DNA of 64,000 nt, taken from contig CM062296.1 of the NCBI GenBank assembly GCA_031216915.1, positions 457,078,681 to 457,142,680 of the forward strand, in the 5' to 3' direction. A program made the position numbers and the translations under genes. The notes under the pieces are model-generated. The model did no database searches, was not told the origin of the DNA, and was given only the letters and a program-made list of their open reading frames with translations. This DNA is from Pictodentalium vernedei. Its lineage: Eukaryota > Mollusca > Scaphopoda > Dentaliida > Dentaliidae. Positions 22,441 to 35,130 of this stretch are shown one piece after another. Each line of letters starts with the position of its first letter. The first letter of the stretch is position 1.

Positions 22441-25250
22441 GAACCCCCCAATCCCCAAAAGCTGCATCCAATACCGAAATTTAAAAGTCCTATCTGGCCC
22501 TCCATACTTTTAGTATAGGTATTCTGTTTATCCCCTGTGTTTACCGTTACGTCCTGTTCGTTTACTGTTCAGGTCGTTTTGTATTCTTGCATCTTCTACC
22601 AGATGCATTGTTTTTTCTTCCTAGGAAGATCAAGCTTTGCATCAGGTAGTTGTTGATCGGTTACTAACTTTGGGCCTCTGTTGTGCCTGTCTTTGGTTAG
22701 TTTCCGGTTTTTCCACTTGACATCTGTTCAATAATGTTTTGGATAAGTATTAATTCAGTGTTTCAGATGAAAACCGTTATTGTTATTAGGATACATATAT
22801 CTTATTCAGGTAGTTTAGCCTTAATTGGGTAGTGCTTGTTCACACTTTGGCTCTATCAGGATGGGCTCATGAGGTTCACTTGGGGTACTATGTTCACCAA
22901 TTTTAAAATTTTCGAAAATGTTTGTGATTGTCTGTGTTATGTTTCCTTACGATGTTTATTCTGGATTATTATTTGGATGTGCAGCGGACTTATGTTTTTG
23001 GCTTCATTATTATTGTATCTATTATAATAATTTGGTACTAAGTCCAGGAAGTCTCGGATTTACATGCTTGTTGTCTGTCAGTAGTCTCTGCACTCCTTCA
23101 ATACTTGTACTCTGGGATGCGAACGTTGGAAACGAGTGTTGACCTGTGTGGTGGTCGGTGAAGTTCTGATGTCCGAGCTTTCACCCCAGGCTAATACTAT
23201 TCTTTCCGTCTCTTTTTCAGAGGAACAAGAACATGGTGATGGTACTTTGACACCTGTCCATTATGTGCTGCGGTTGCACTCTGAGCCACCCCGAACAGAG
23301 CTAGCTGCCAAGGTGCTCATGATTATTTGAAGGAGTTGAGTTCTCTAGTTGGTTCTCTTAATCCTCTGCATGCAGCTAGCTCGACCGGTGCAGTGGTTGT
23401 CCCTACATGGGAACCGGGATGCCAGATAGGTCCGTTGCGGTTGAGAAGTGTAGACGTGGGTAGAGCGAGCGCCTCAAAAACAAAAGCTCACCTAGCAACG
23501 ATGGCAAAAGGAGAGGAAGCCTTAAAGTTTTCTCTACGCGATGCTCGGTGAGATCTGGGGTTAGTTTGCAAGTTTGAGGACCCTCTCCATCCCATTAGCA
23601 GCTGGGGGTCGACTGCTTCCATTGCGAGAAACTTCAATGAGTCTGAGCACCCGTCCAAAATGTGTGAATCAGGATGTTCCTTCAACACTGCTGCTGGGAT
23701 CTGCTGCGGTTATGGTTTCTTCTTACATGGAAGAGTACGCAAAAGGGGATTAGCCCATAAGTTTCTCAACGGGGAAACTCGGCGAAATCTGGACTCAGAT
23801 CGCGAGTTGGAGAGTATTGACTGTCTCTTCAGCAGTCGGGGTCGACTGTTTCTGTCGTGAGAAACTTCATTGAGTTTGAGCCCCCTTCCTAACTATGCGG
23901 TTCGGGATGCTCCTTCCTCTCTTCAGCTAGGGTCGGCTCTTGTTATGGATTCCTCTCCTTCCATGGAAAAGCATGCTAAGATGTAGAAGTGTACGAGTTT
24001 CTAAACGGAACGCTCGGCGAGATCTGGAGCACATCGCGAGTTGGAGAACCCTCTCTGTTCCGTCAGCAGTTGGGGTCAGCTGTTTCCGCTTTGAGAAACT
24101 TTCATGAATTGGGGCGTCCGTTTATGCTTGCGGTCCAGAATGCTCCTTTTGCACAGCTGCCAGAGCCGGTTGCGGCTATGGCTGCTTCATAAACGAAGCA
24201 TGTTAGTCCGCATACTAGCTGTCCGACATCGTATTTTCAAGCTGTTCCTCGGAGACGTTCTCAGTCTTCACCTCCGAAGTCTGATTAATCTGCAGCTAGT
24301 GGTTCGAGGCATATTCATACAGGACATGCATCGAAAGATCTGGGGTCAGATCTCCATCCTGTGAGCAGCATATGGTGACGATGTAGATAACCACTGCTCT
24401 GCAAGCCATGTTCACGGACCTGCTGTCGCAGATTGCACAGCTTATCGCAGCATCCCAGTAGTGAAGTCGCAGATTCAGCCGTCAACAGTCTCCGGTATTG
24501 TCGGTAATTAGATCTGTTGTTGATGCCATAGTAGCCTTATGTAATGTTAGGGCAGTCTTTTGTAATACATTTGGGGCTAACGTCGTAAGTCTCTGTTTAA
24601 TGAGCTGTCCAAGGCCGCAGGGTAGCACACAGATATCTCTTCATGGTTATGAGACTTTTAGGCTGCGTTAGCTATGCTGAGACCACTATCTTTTTGGAAT
24701 ACGGCCATTAGAAGGAAAGATTACGTTCCTTCTCTGCATGGTATTCCTAGGCATCACAAGCATTTAGTCCTATTGTTGTTGCCTTAGTAGTCTTATGTGA
24801 ATTGAGAGCGGTCTGTTTTTATAACATTAGTGCCCAAGGTCATAGTGGCCTTATGTAATTTACAGCGGTCTTTTCTTATACATTGCAGCTAATGTCGTAA
24901 GTCTCCATTTAATGAGCTTTCCAAGGCCACAGATGACACAGATATCTGTCTTCACGGAGATGAAGACTTCTAAGCTGCGTTAGATTATCTGAGGCGACTG
25001 TCTCTTCGGAATTAGGGATAGAAGAGCGGTCCTTTATTCCTTAGCTTCAGCGACTAACATTGTAAGTCTCTGTTTAGTGAGCTTTCAAGGTCTAAAGTCA
25101 CACCAAGATGTCTGTCTTCACTGAGATGAAGACTTTTTAACTGCGCTAGCTAATCTGAGACTGCTGTCTCTTTGGAATTAGGGTCGTTAGAAGGAAAGAG
25201 TATGTTGTTTCCTTCTTGGTGTTGTATTCTTAGGTGTCAGGCTTTTAGTC
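22441..25250. repeat. Unrecognised decayed element with two internal tandem blocks
   Basis: Less AT-rich than its surroundings and unlike any other repeat here. Block 1: CTCGGTGAGATCTGGGG near 23545 returns as CTCGGCGAAATCTGGAC near 23779 and CTCGGCGAGATCTGGAG near 24012, each followed by a GAGTTGGAGA-like phrase, a CAGCAGTYGGGGTC phrase and a GAGAAACTT phrase. Block 2: GTCGTAAGTCTCTGTTTAAT near 24580 returns near 24893 and 25060, each with AGATATCT or AGATGTCT and GAGACT phrases. Short open frames (23136-23330, 23327-23551, 23660-23860, 23989-24192) may be remains of a coding region, but I recognise no domain. No terminal repeats were found. Confidence 0.55.
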
Positions 25251-25255
25251 TTTTT

Positions 25256-28200
25256 AGCTCACCAACTTTAGTTGTGTGAGCTTGTGGCATGGCTTGATCG
25301 GTCGGCGTCCACGAATGTGTCCAATAATGTTAAAGTTTCTGTTTCACTTACTCTCCCTATTTCCATATCATGGCCTTTATAATGCTGCTATATGTTGATT
25401 GTTATCATTCTGCCATGATTTAACCCCTCATACTCTGCATTTTAAACATTTTTAGTTGCGTTTAGTTTTCTGTTCAGCTCAGAATTTCATGTTTAACTTA
25501 GTGTTTAGCTCACCTACTGTGTTCCTCCTCTTCCCATGGTGCTTATATTCATCATACAGCTTCTTCATTATCATTCTACCATGGTTTAACCCCTCATACT
25601 CTGCATTTTAAACATTTTTCTTGACATTTTCAGTTGCATTTAGTTTTTATACCCCCGCTTCGAAGAAGTGGGGGCTATATAGGAATCGCCCTGTACGTCC
25701 GTACATACGTCCATACGTCCATCCGTCCGTCCGTCTGTCTGTCCGTCCGTCTGTATGTCCATCCGTACGTCTTTCCGGACATGAAATTCTTGTGTGCGCA
25801 ACTCCTCCTACATTTATCAATCAATTTGGACAAAACTTTTCAGACATCATCACTACTAAGTGAACATGCGCATATTCCAAGATTTTTGATCTGCGACAAT
25901 TTTAACCAGGTTTTCTCCCTTTGACTTAGATTTATTGTGTCTTTCCATCCGAACAAATTCTTATGTGCGCAACTCCTCCTACATTAATGAACCGATTTTG
26001 ATGAAACCTTTAAAACATCATCTCTACTAAGTGAACATGTGCATATTCCAAACTTTTTAATCTGCGACAATTTTAACCAGGTTATCTCTCTTGAACTTTG
26101 ATTTAATATGGGTTTCTACATGAAATTCTTGTGTGCGCAACTCCTCCTACATTTATCAATCAATTTGGACAAAACTTTTCAGACATCATCACTACTAAGT
26201 GAACATGCGCATATTCCAAGATTTTTGATCTGCAACAATTTCAACCAGGTTATCTCCCTTTGACTTAGATTTATTATGTCTTTCCGTTCGAACAAATTCT
26301 TGTGTGCGCAACTCCTCCTACATTAATGAACCGATTTTGATGAAACCTTTCAAACATCATCTCTACTAAGTGAACATGTGCATATTCCAAACTTTTTGAT
26401 CTGCGACAATTTTAACCAGGTTATCTCTCTTGAACTTTGATTTAATATGGGTTTCTGCATGAAATTCTTGTGTGCGCAACTCCAACATTTATCAATCAAT
26501 TTGGACGAAAGTTTACAGACATCATCACTACTAAGTGAACATGCGCATATTCCAAAATTTTTGAGCTGTGGCAATTTTAACTAGGTTATCTCCCTTTAAC
26601 TTAGATTTATTATGGGTTTCTACATGAAATTCTTGTGCGTGCAACTCCTCCTACATTTATCAATTTGGACAAAACTTTTCAGACATCATCACTACTAAGT
26701 GAACATGCGCATATTCCAAGATTTTTGATCTGCGACAATTTTAACCAGGTTTTCTCCCTTTGACTTAGATTTATTGTGTCTTTCCATCCGAACAAATTCT
26801 TGTGTGTGCAACTCCTCCTACAATGGGTTTCGGCATGAAATTCTTGTGTGCGCAACTCCTACATTTATCAATCAAATTGGACGAAAGTTTACAGACATCA
26901 TCACTACTAAGTGAACATGCGCATATTCCAAAATTTTTGAGCTGTGGCAATTTTAACTAGGTTATCTCCCTTTAACTTAGATTTATTATGGGTTTCTACA
27001 TGAAATTCTTGTGCGTGCAACTCCTCCTACATTTATCAATCAATTTGGACAAAACTTTTCAGACATCATCACTACTAAGTGAATAGATTTATTATGTCTT
27101 TCCGTTCGAACAAATTCTTGTGTGCGCAACTCCTCCTACATTAATGAACCGATTTTGATGAAACGTTTCAAACATCATCTCTACTAAGTGAACATGTGCA
27201 TATTCCAAACTTTTTGATCTGCGACAATTTTTACCAGGTTATCTCTCTTGAACTTTGATTTAATATGGGTTTCGGCATGAAATTCTTGTGTGCGCAACTC
27301 CTCCTACATTTATCAATCAATTTGGACGAAAGTTTACAGACATCATCACTACTAAGTGAACATGCGCATATTCCAAAATTTTTGAGCTGTGGCAATTTTA
27401 ACTAGGTTATCTCCCTTTAACTTAGATTTATTATGGATTTCTACATGAAATTCTTGTGCATGCAACTCCTCCTACATTTATCAATCAATTTGGACAAAAC
27501 TTTTCAGACATCATCACTACTAAGTGAACATGCGCATATTCCAAGATTTTTGATCTGCGACAATTTTAACCAGGTTTTCTCCCTTTGACTTAGATTTATT
27601 GTGTCTTTCCATCCGAACAAATTCTTGTGTGCGCAACTCCTCCTACAATGGGTTTCGGCATGAAATTCTTGTGTGTGCAACTCCTCCTACATTTATCAAT
27701 CAATTTGGACGAAAGTTTACAGACATCATCACTACTAAGTGAACATGCGCATATTCCAAAATTTTTGAGCTGTGGCAATTTTAACTAGGTTTTCTCCCTT
27801 TAACTTACATTTATTATGGGTTTCTACATGAAATTCTTGTGCGTGCAACTCCTCCTACATTTATCAATCAATTTGGACAAAACTTTTCAGACATCATCAC
27901 TACTAAGTGAACATGCGCATATTCCAAGATTTTTGATCTGCGACAATTTTAACCACGTTTTCTCCCTTTGACTTAGATTTATTGTGTCTTTCCATCCGAA
28001 CAAATTCTTGTGTGCGCAACTCCTCCTACATTAATGAACCGATTTTGATGAAACCTTTAAAACATCATCTCTACTAAGTGAACATGTGCATATTCCAAAC
28101 TTTTTAATCTGCGACAATTTTAACCAGGTTATCTCTCTTGAACTTTGATTTAATATGGGTTTCTACATGAAATTCTTGTGTGCGCAACTCCTCCTACATT

Positions 28201-30620
28201 TATCAATCAATTTGGACAAAACTTTTCAGACATCATCACTACTAAGTGAACATGCGCATATTCCAAGATTTTTGATCTGTGACAATTTCAACCAGGTTAT
28301 CTCCCTTTGACTTAGATTTATTATGTCTTTCCGTTTGAACAAATTCTTGTGTGCGCAACTCCTCCTACATTAATGAACCGATTTTGATGAAACCTTTCAA
28401 ACATCATCTCTACTAAGTGAACATGTGCATATTCCAAACTTTTTGATCTGCGACAATTTTAACCAGGTTATCTCTCTTGAACTTTGATTTAATATGGGTT
28501 TCGGCATGAAATTCTTGTGTGCGCAACTCCTCCTACATTTATCAATCAATTTGGACGAAAGTTTACAGACGTCATCACTACTAAGTGAACATGCGCATAT
28601 TCCAAAATTTTTGAGCTGTGGCAATTTTAACTAGGTTATCTCCCTTTAACTTACATTTATTATGGGTTTCTACATGAAATTCTTGTGCGTGCAACTCCTC
28701 CTACATTTATCAATCAATTTGGACAAAACTTTTCAGACATCATCACTACTAAGTGAACATGCGCATATTCCAAGATTTTTGATCTGCGACAATTTTAACC
28801 ACGTTTTCTCCCTTTGACTTAGATTTATTGTGTCTTTCCATCCGAACAAATTCTTGTGTGCGCAACTCCTCCTACATTAATGAACTGATTTGGATGAAAC
28901 CTTTCAAACATCATCTCTACTAAGTGAACATGTGCATATTCCAAACTTTTTAATCTGCGACAATTTTAACCAGGTTATCTCTCTTGAACTTTGATTCAAT
29001 ATGGGTTTCTACATGAAATTCTTGTGTGCGCAACTCCTCCTACATTTATCAATCAATTTGGACAAAACTTTTCAGACATCATCACTACTAAGTGAACATG
29101 CGCATATTCCAAGATTTTTGATCTGCAACAATTTTAACCAGGTTTTCTCCCTTTGACTTAGATTTATTGTGTCTTTCCATCCGAACAAATTCTTGTGTGC
29201 GCAACTCCTCCTACATTAATGAACCGATTTTGATGAAACCTTTCAAACATCATCTCTACTAAGTGAACATGTGCATATTCCAAACTTTTTGATCTGCGAC
29301 AATTTTAACCAGGTTATCTCTCTTGAACTTTGATTTAATATGGGTTTCTGCATGAAATTCTTGTGTGCGCAACTCCTCCTACATTTATCAATCAATTTGG
29401 ACGAAAGTTTACAGACATCATCACTACTAAGTGAACATGCGCATATTCCAAAATTTTTGAGCTGTGGCAATTTTAACTAGGTTATCTTCCTTTAACTTAG
29501 ATTTATTATGGGTTTCTACATGAAATTCTTGTGCGTGCAACTCCTCCTACATTTATCAATCAATTGTGACGAAACCTTTCAAACATTATCACAACTAAGT
29601 GAACATATGCATATTCCCAAATTTTTGATCTGCGACAATTTTAACCAGGTTATCTCCCTTTAACTTGGATTTATTATGGGTTTTCAAATGGGATTCTTGT
29701 GTGCGCAACTCCTCCTACATTAATGAACCGATTTTGAATACATGTTGCACATTGTAAATGTGTTTTTCCAAATGTAAACCATATATGTGTGGGCTCTTTA
29801 AGTATTCAGTGCTGTTCTGTGGAAGGCCACATGCAAATACAAATTTCAACAACAAAAAATGATCTTTATGTATACATTTCCTTATGGCCTTCGCCTATAT
29901 GATCAGAAGTGCATTCCTCTAAAAACCCAAAGCGGGGGTATTAATCACCTTCAGTGATAGTTCTAGTTTGTTTAGCTCAGAATTTCATGTTTAACTTAGT
30001 GTGTAGCTCACCTGCTGTGTCCCCACTCTTCCCATGGTGCTTATATTCATCATACATCTTCTCATTATCATTCTACCATGGTTTAACCCTTGTCCAGTGA
30101 ATTTCTTTAAATTTTTTGTTTACATCAATTGCTGACACCCTTTTCATCCCATGGCCTTTATAATGCTTCCATATGGTGCTTTTTTATCATTCTACCACTA
30201 TTTAACCATCACCCAGTGTGTTTTAAACTTTTCTCTTAACATTATTTAGTTATGTTTACTTTTCTGTTTAGCTCAGAATTTCATGTTTAACTTCGTGTTT
30301 AGGTCCGCTGCTGTGCTCCTTCTCTTCCCATGGCACTTATGTTCATCATACATGTTCCTCAGTATCATTGTTCCATGATTTAACACTTCTCCAGTGAATT
30401 TCTTACAATTTTTCATCAAATTTCGAATGTTAACTCTTTTTACCTCACACTCACACACTTTCAGTGTGTTACAGTTTCCGTTTAGGTCAGCTGTCGACAC
30501 CCTTTTCATCCCATGACCTTTACATTGCTTCTATATTGTGCATTTTATCATTCTACCATTATTTAATCCTCGTCCAGTGTGTTTTAAACCTTTTTCTTAC
30601 CAATTTTAGTTACATTTACT
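25256..30620 (+). mobile_element. E element, left end and array, hosting D; right end not found
   Basis: The left tip AGCTCACCAAC-TTTA-GTTGTGTGAGCT is a near-perfect hairpin after TTTTT. The body repeats CCATGGTGCTTATATTCATC, ATTATCATTCTACCATGG, TTTAACCCCTCATACTCTGC and CAGAATTTCATGTTTAACTT with a period near 250 bp. It is broken by D (25649-29969) and resumes with TTTAGCTCAGAATTTCATG. It fades near 30620 at an F fragment, with no inverted tip copy or hairpin. Confidence 0.65.
25649..29969 (+). mobile_element. D element, complete, 4.3 kb, with higher-order tandem array
   Basis: The left tip ATACCCCCGCTTCGAAGAAG pairs with AAGTGGGGGCTAT. A GTCCGTCCGTCTGTC stretch of about 80 bp follows, then some 24 units near 169 bp (TTGTGTGCGCAACTCCTCC, CATCATCACTACTAAGTGAA, TGATCTGCGACAATTTTAAC). 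The right end has AGCGGGGGTAT (29931-29941), an exact inverted copy of the tip, then the hairpin ATCAC-CTTCA-GTGAT (29944-29958) and AGTTCTAGTTT. A five-unit superunit of 846 bp recurs at about 27.8, 28.6 and 29.5 kb. Confidence 0.88.
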
Positions 30621-30621
30621 T

Positions 30622-30719
30622 TTAAACAGCTGGTTTCCGGACGATAAGTTGATAATGATTAAACCCACTTTTGTTTTGTCACAACTCGACATGGGATCGG
30701 TGATCCTAGCGGCATTTTT
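30622..30719 (+). mobile_element. F element, 3' fragment
   Basis: AACAGCTGGTTTCCGGACGA and GATAATGATTAAACCCACTT match the last unit of F copy 2. CACAACTCGACATGGG, then GGATCGGTGATCC and TAGCGGCATTTTTG, is the F right end. The left part of the element is gone. Confidence 0.8.
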
Positions 30720-31988
30720 GTGTGTGACCTCACAGGACAATAAAATGAAATGAGTTTGAATACGAACCTCTCCTGACCTATTTTGCCAAAGTTAGCCCCA
30801 ATTCTAATACAATTACTATTAATCTGGAAATTTGATTGGTTAATCAATAAAATTTGCCACAGTAAAATCGGCGTAACCCGTCGCAAATTTTATGTTTTCA
30901 AAAACTATTTCAGGAAAGTCAAGATGTATTCGTGGGCGTTCTATTTTCATTCCATTTAGAGTCATTGACTACTGCATCCAAGGTAAACAAACGCTGTGAA
31001 TGCATTGACTTTCTGTAAAAAAAATTACCTAATTTACTTGAATTTTTATGCCTCCCCAAAAAATTGTGCCTTCAATTCTATATTTATGGCCCTTCATTAT
31101 GCAACCGAGTTCTCATTATTTTGGGGTTTCTGTATGGTAACCACTGATATCTATCCAAATGGATTGCTAGAATGCTCATTTGTCACATTAAGACTGTCTC
31201 CACCATCTTGGGGATGGGGAGTGATAGTTCTTGAAATAAGCAAAAAATTTCATGAAGGTGTTCAGTTTAATTTCATCTCATAACTCTCTGCACACTGATG
31301 TCAGAATGACATAGTTTTAAGCAGCAAATATATCCCATAATGCAGTTTGATATTTCTCCAAATATATCTTGTTTGACAGATCTCGGTGGATCTGTCAAAG
31401 AAAATATAATTTGTTAAATTTATAGTTAAACAAGAGAAGAACAAAGTGATTGGAGAACATTTTGCTGCACTACCATTGTAATTGCCATTCGCTTTTTAAA
31501 GAATATTCTTTCATGTTATCAAAAATGAGTATGTTGATTTGCAAATTTTGTGGGTAATTCAAATTGAATATTTACTACATATTTTAGTTATTATGGACAG
31601 AAAATAAGGGCAAGATGGAAGTTGATGTTTGTCTACTAGACTTCATGCTAGGTAAACACCATGACATTTGATGAAGTGAAAGCACTTAGGCTCTAACTGC
31701 AGTCACAGCGTAACACCTTTCACATTGTCAAATGTCATTGATTGGAAAGAGTTAGAACTATGACTTGATGCATTCTTAGGTGGCAAATTGAGTTGCAATG
31801 TTTTCTGTGATGTTCCAGCAATCCAGTTGTATAGAAATTATTACATTGCTTTGGAGGATCGATTTGAAATCTGACAGTTCTGTTTGTATTTTTAACACAA
31901 AATAAAGATCGGATTCAATTTTCAGATTTCTGATGCAAATAATTTCATAATTACAGGCCTTGAATGTGTGAAAACATTGTAATTTATT
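30720..31988. other. Intron sequence, nothing recognised
   Basis: About 1.3 kb of AT-rich DNA without a visible repeat family, exon or RNA gene. Frames at 30659-30886 (minus) and 30996-31283 (plus) have no domain. Confidence 0.55.
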
Positions 31989-32706
31989 AGCTCACCTGAC
32001 TGAAAATAAGTCTGAGCTATTGCGATCACTTGGCGTCCATCGTCCATCGAACGTTAGCTTTTACAAAACAATTTTCTCCTCACAAACCAATGGCCCAAAT
32101 TGAAACATATATGGGCCACATCATCTTGGGGATATTCTGTTTTAGTTTTGTTCAAATGGGGTCTCTGCCCCTTTTTATCCTTATGCCCAAATATCGTGAA
32201 ATTTATTATAAATCATCTACTCGTGAACCACAGGTGGGAATGCTTTGATATTTGGTATGAAACTTCCTCTGGTGTTCAAGATTAAAAGTTGTTCAACAAA
32301 AGTTGATAGTTCCATATTTGGGCTCTCCAGGGGATGGGCTCATTTTTGAGCTCCCCTGAAAATTTGTTTCAAGAACCAATGGAGCGATTTGAACCAATTT
32401 AAATTTTATATGTGGCATTAGTTGACCCTAAGTACTTCATTCATGCCCCCAAAATTTTTCGCGTTTCCCATGGGAACACCTAGCGCTAAAAATAGAAAAA
32501 AATGAAATGTCCAATATTTCCCAAACTGCACGGACTAGAGATTTTGTATTTGGTATGAAGCTTTCGTCTGGGCGGTTGAAACAATTTGGCTGGCGAATCT
32601 GTCATATGGTTCATTCAGATTACATTTTTTCCATTCCCATAACCTGTACAGTTTAGGACAACTTTGTCCAAATGAGTGTTTTAGGCTCTCTTAAGCCTCT
32701 AGTTTA
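31989..32706 (+). mobile_element. Short B-type element, nearly complete
   Basis: The left tip AGCTCACCTGACTGAAAATA pairs with AAGTCTGAGCT. The leader has GGCGTCCATCGTCCATCG; the body has TGCTTTGATATTTGGTATGA, GGGAACACCTAGCGCTAAAA and CCAATATTTCCCAAACTGCA. The right end has AAATGAGTG, a weak tip copy, then the hairpin AGGCT...AGCCT and CTAGTTT. It has no long tandem array. It ends about 210 bp before an ERM exon. Confidence 0.7.
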
Positions 32707-32918
32707 ATTTTCACTCATTATTTTACTTCCTATGGTAGAACAATTTGAAATTTGGTTATTTTTCTTGTGATTTTCAACCTTTCTATTTGTTATTGCACTG
32801 GTTTTGTCCATGATTGTGTAGATCAGGGCATAAATATCCCATGGACATGTTCTTTCTAGTTTGTATTATACTATCCAGAGGTGCATAAACAATACTTAAT
32901 CTCATTTGTCTTTGACAG

Positions 32919-33028
32919 AGCAAAATTAGAACAAGCAAGGCTAGATAAGGAAGAAGAGAAACGAAAACGAGAGGAATTAGAAGATCGTATCAGAAAATAT
33001 GAAGAAAGATATGAAAATGTTAATAAAG
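32919..33028 (+). CDS. ERM: ERM protein, exon encoding first part of the central coiled coil
   Basis: The exon lies between TTTGACAG and AAG|GTTGGT and has 110 bases. Its first base completes the AG left by the exon at 13109-13272 to AGA (Arg), and its last base G joins AA of the next exon to GAA (Glu), so phases 2 and 1 agree on both sides. It encodes AKLEQARLDKEEEKRKREEL and then EDRIRKYEERYENVNK: strongly charged, rich in Glu, Lys and Arg, and predicted as continuous alpha helix. In ERM proteins this helix runs from the FERM domain and folds back on itself in the closed, inactive form. The upstream intron is 19646 bp and the downstream one 21016 bp. Confidence 0.9.
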
Positions 33029-33762
33029 GTTGGTCACACTGAAACAAGTTACTATTCTCTTGTGTCAGCACTATTTTTTGCATAGTAAGAATTCATACCG
33101 TTGTCACATTTAGTAGCTGGGTATTTACACCAGCTATTTTGCCCTGTAATTGCTGCAGTTTAGTGTAGACACTACCCATATCTCTTTCTTCAGTTGTGTT
33201 TAGATAGTCTCATGAATTGTGGTTGGGTAGTCTGTTTTTCATGCAGTGTATGGATGTCAAAAGAAATAATTGCTGGTGTATGTGTTGTCAGCAAACAAAA
33301 CATTGATTTCTTTACATGGGCTATGTTCCATGCTAGAACAGTTAATATATTAAGGTATCTGCTAATGATAAGCTCTTGTCTAGATTACTGTTGAAATGGG
33401 CTCATAGATTGCTTTCCATTAGTATGCAACTTAAAAATAAAAACAAATCCTCCATTTGATTCAAGGCTGCTCAGATGGTCTTGACACTGAACAACTGAAT
33501 CTTTGATTTGTATTATGAGCTCACCCGATTGAAAGTTATGGTGTGCCAAACTAATCACTCTGTCATTGTCTGGCATCCATGAAGATGGTGTTTGAGTCTT
33601 CATCTCCAAAACTATTGACCTTATTTCAGTAAAGTTTAATGAAGTTCGAATTGAGGGGGGATTTCTTATTAATAAAAAATCAATTTACTGCTCCGCATGA
33701 GGAGGGGGTTTGGAGAATTCTTTGATAGGCCAAAAGTAAAAAAATTCCTATAAATATTTTTT
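33029..33762. other. Start of second ERM intron, with one small B-type fragment
   Basis: Mostly unique intron DNA. About 33518-33625 is a decayed B-type left end: AGCTCACCCGATTGAAAGTT, then CATCCATGAAGATGGTGTTT and GTCTTCATCTCCAAAACTA. No array and no right end follow. Confidence 0.6.
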
Positions 33763-34627
33763 AGCTTATCGTAACAAAGCCAAGATAAGCTGTTACCATC
33801 ACGTGTGTGAAAGTCTGTGAGTTTGTTCACATTTTCTTTAGCACTGGCTACACCCTGTAGTTCTTGTCCGATCATTACTAAATTTCATTTGCAAGTTCGA
33901 GGTCATGTCTAGATGAAAATGTCCCATTTTGGTTGAGACAGGTCAACCATGATGGCTGCGTGGTTTTGAAAACTTTTAGCACAGTCTACAGGTCATATTT
34001 ATGAAGGGATTTCATTGTAACCCAGAAGGATGACTCCATATAATATCTAGATGAGAACATTGTATTTTGGGGTCGGGTTTTGTCAATCAGGACGTCCCCA
34101 GGGGCACGTTACCTAGATTTCTTTAGCACAGGCTACAGGTTGCATTTATGAAGGCATTTCATTGTAAATTGGTAGGATGACTCGGGTATAATGTCAGGAT
34201 GAGAACGTCCTATATTGTTTGTGATCGGTCAACTGTGACATTTGCTCGGGCATGTGGCCTAGATTTGTTTTGCACAGACTGCAGTTCATATTTAAATTTA
34301 TAAAGCGATTTCTTTGCAACTTGGTAGGTTTACTCAGTATGATGTCTAGTTGAGACTGTTCTATTTTGGACATGATCAGTCAGCCATTATTGGTGTTTGG
34401 GCATGTGACCTAGATTCCTTCAGCACTGTCTGCAGGTCATATTTATGGAGGAATTTCATTGTACTGGTAACTTGGTAGGATGACCCAGTGTAATGTCTAG
34501 ATGAGAACATCCTAATTCAGTTGTGATCAGTTAACTGTGATGGCCACACAGGCGAGTGACTTAGATTCCTTTTACGCAGTTTACAGGTCCTATTTATTTT
34601 AGAATGATTTTACTGTAGTTTGGAAAC
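33763..34627 (+). mobile_element. H-like element, left tip and about 5 array units
   Basis: The left tip AGCTTATC pairs with GATAAGCT around GTAACAAAGCCAA. The units of about 165 bp (TCTACAGGTCATATTTATGA, GGATTTCATTGTAA, TGTCTAGATGAGAACAT) are the same family as the H array at 49960-53050, though the tip differs from the H tip. There is no right end; from 34628 to 34790 the sequence is unrecognised. Confidence 0.7.
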
Positions 34628-35130
34628 TTTTAGTGCTGAATCGATTAATCAGTTATGGTTCGATTGTTGTTGCTATCGGTTATGATATTTGCTACCGGTT
34701 AACCGTTGGCTCGTATTTGGAGTCAGAACATGCCATTTTCTGTTGTGTTGGTTGCTTTCATATGCCTCTTTTAAAAGGGTTAATGGGGGTTTTTAGCTCA
34801 CCAAAGGGAGCTTAACTTATCACTTGCCGTCCGTCGTCGTAGTGAACATTTTTCAAACGACTTCTCCTCTGAAACCACTGGTCCCATTTTCACGAAACTT
34901 CATGTGGATGTTCATTACTATATGGCAATTCAGGTTTGTTCAAATGAAATGGCCACGTCCCTTGGGGCTCTGTATGGGGCATAACTCTGATAGCACCGTA
35001 TGAATTATAAAAAAATTATTAAAAAATCTTCTTCTCCAGAACCAGTGGGCAGAATCTTTTGATACTTGGTATGCAGCATCTTGGTCTGGGTCTGATTCAA
35101 GTTTGTTCAAATCGGACCCCTGGATTGATT

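Noticed and set aside
22836..23142. Hydrophobic open frames that resemble a small membrane protein
   Set aside because: They are T-rich stretches read in frame within a decayed repeat; no homologous family is recognised.
26350..29470. Repeated minus-strand frames beginning MPQLKNFGICACSLSSDDV
   Set aside because: They recur every 846 bp because the D array does. No start context or domain, and they stop at unit variants.
25770..29740. Regular repeats that might suggest a CRISPR array
   Set aside because: Units are about 169 bp and similar along their whole length; there are no short repeats with unique spacers, no cas genes, and the context is an animal intron.
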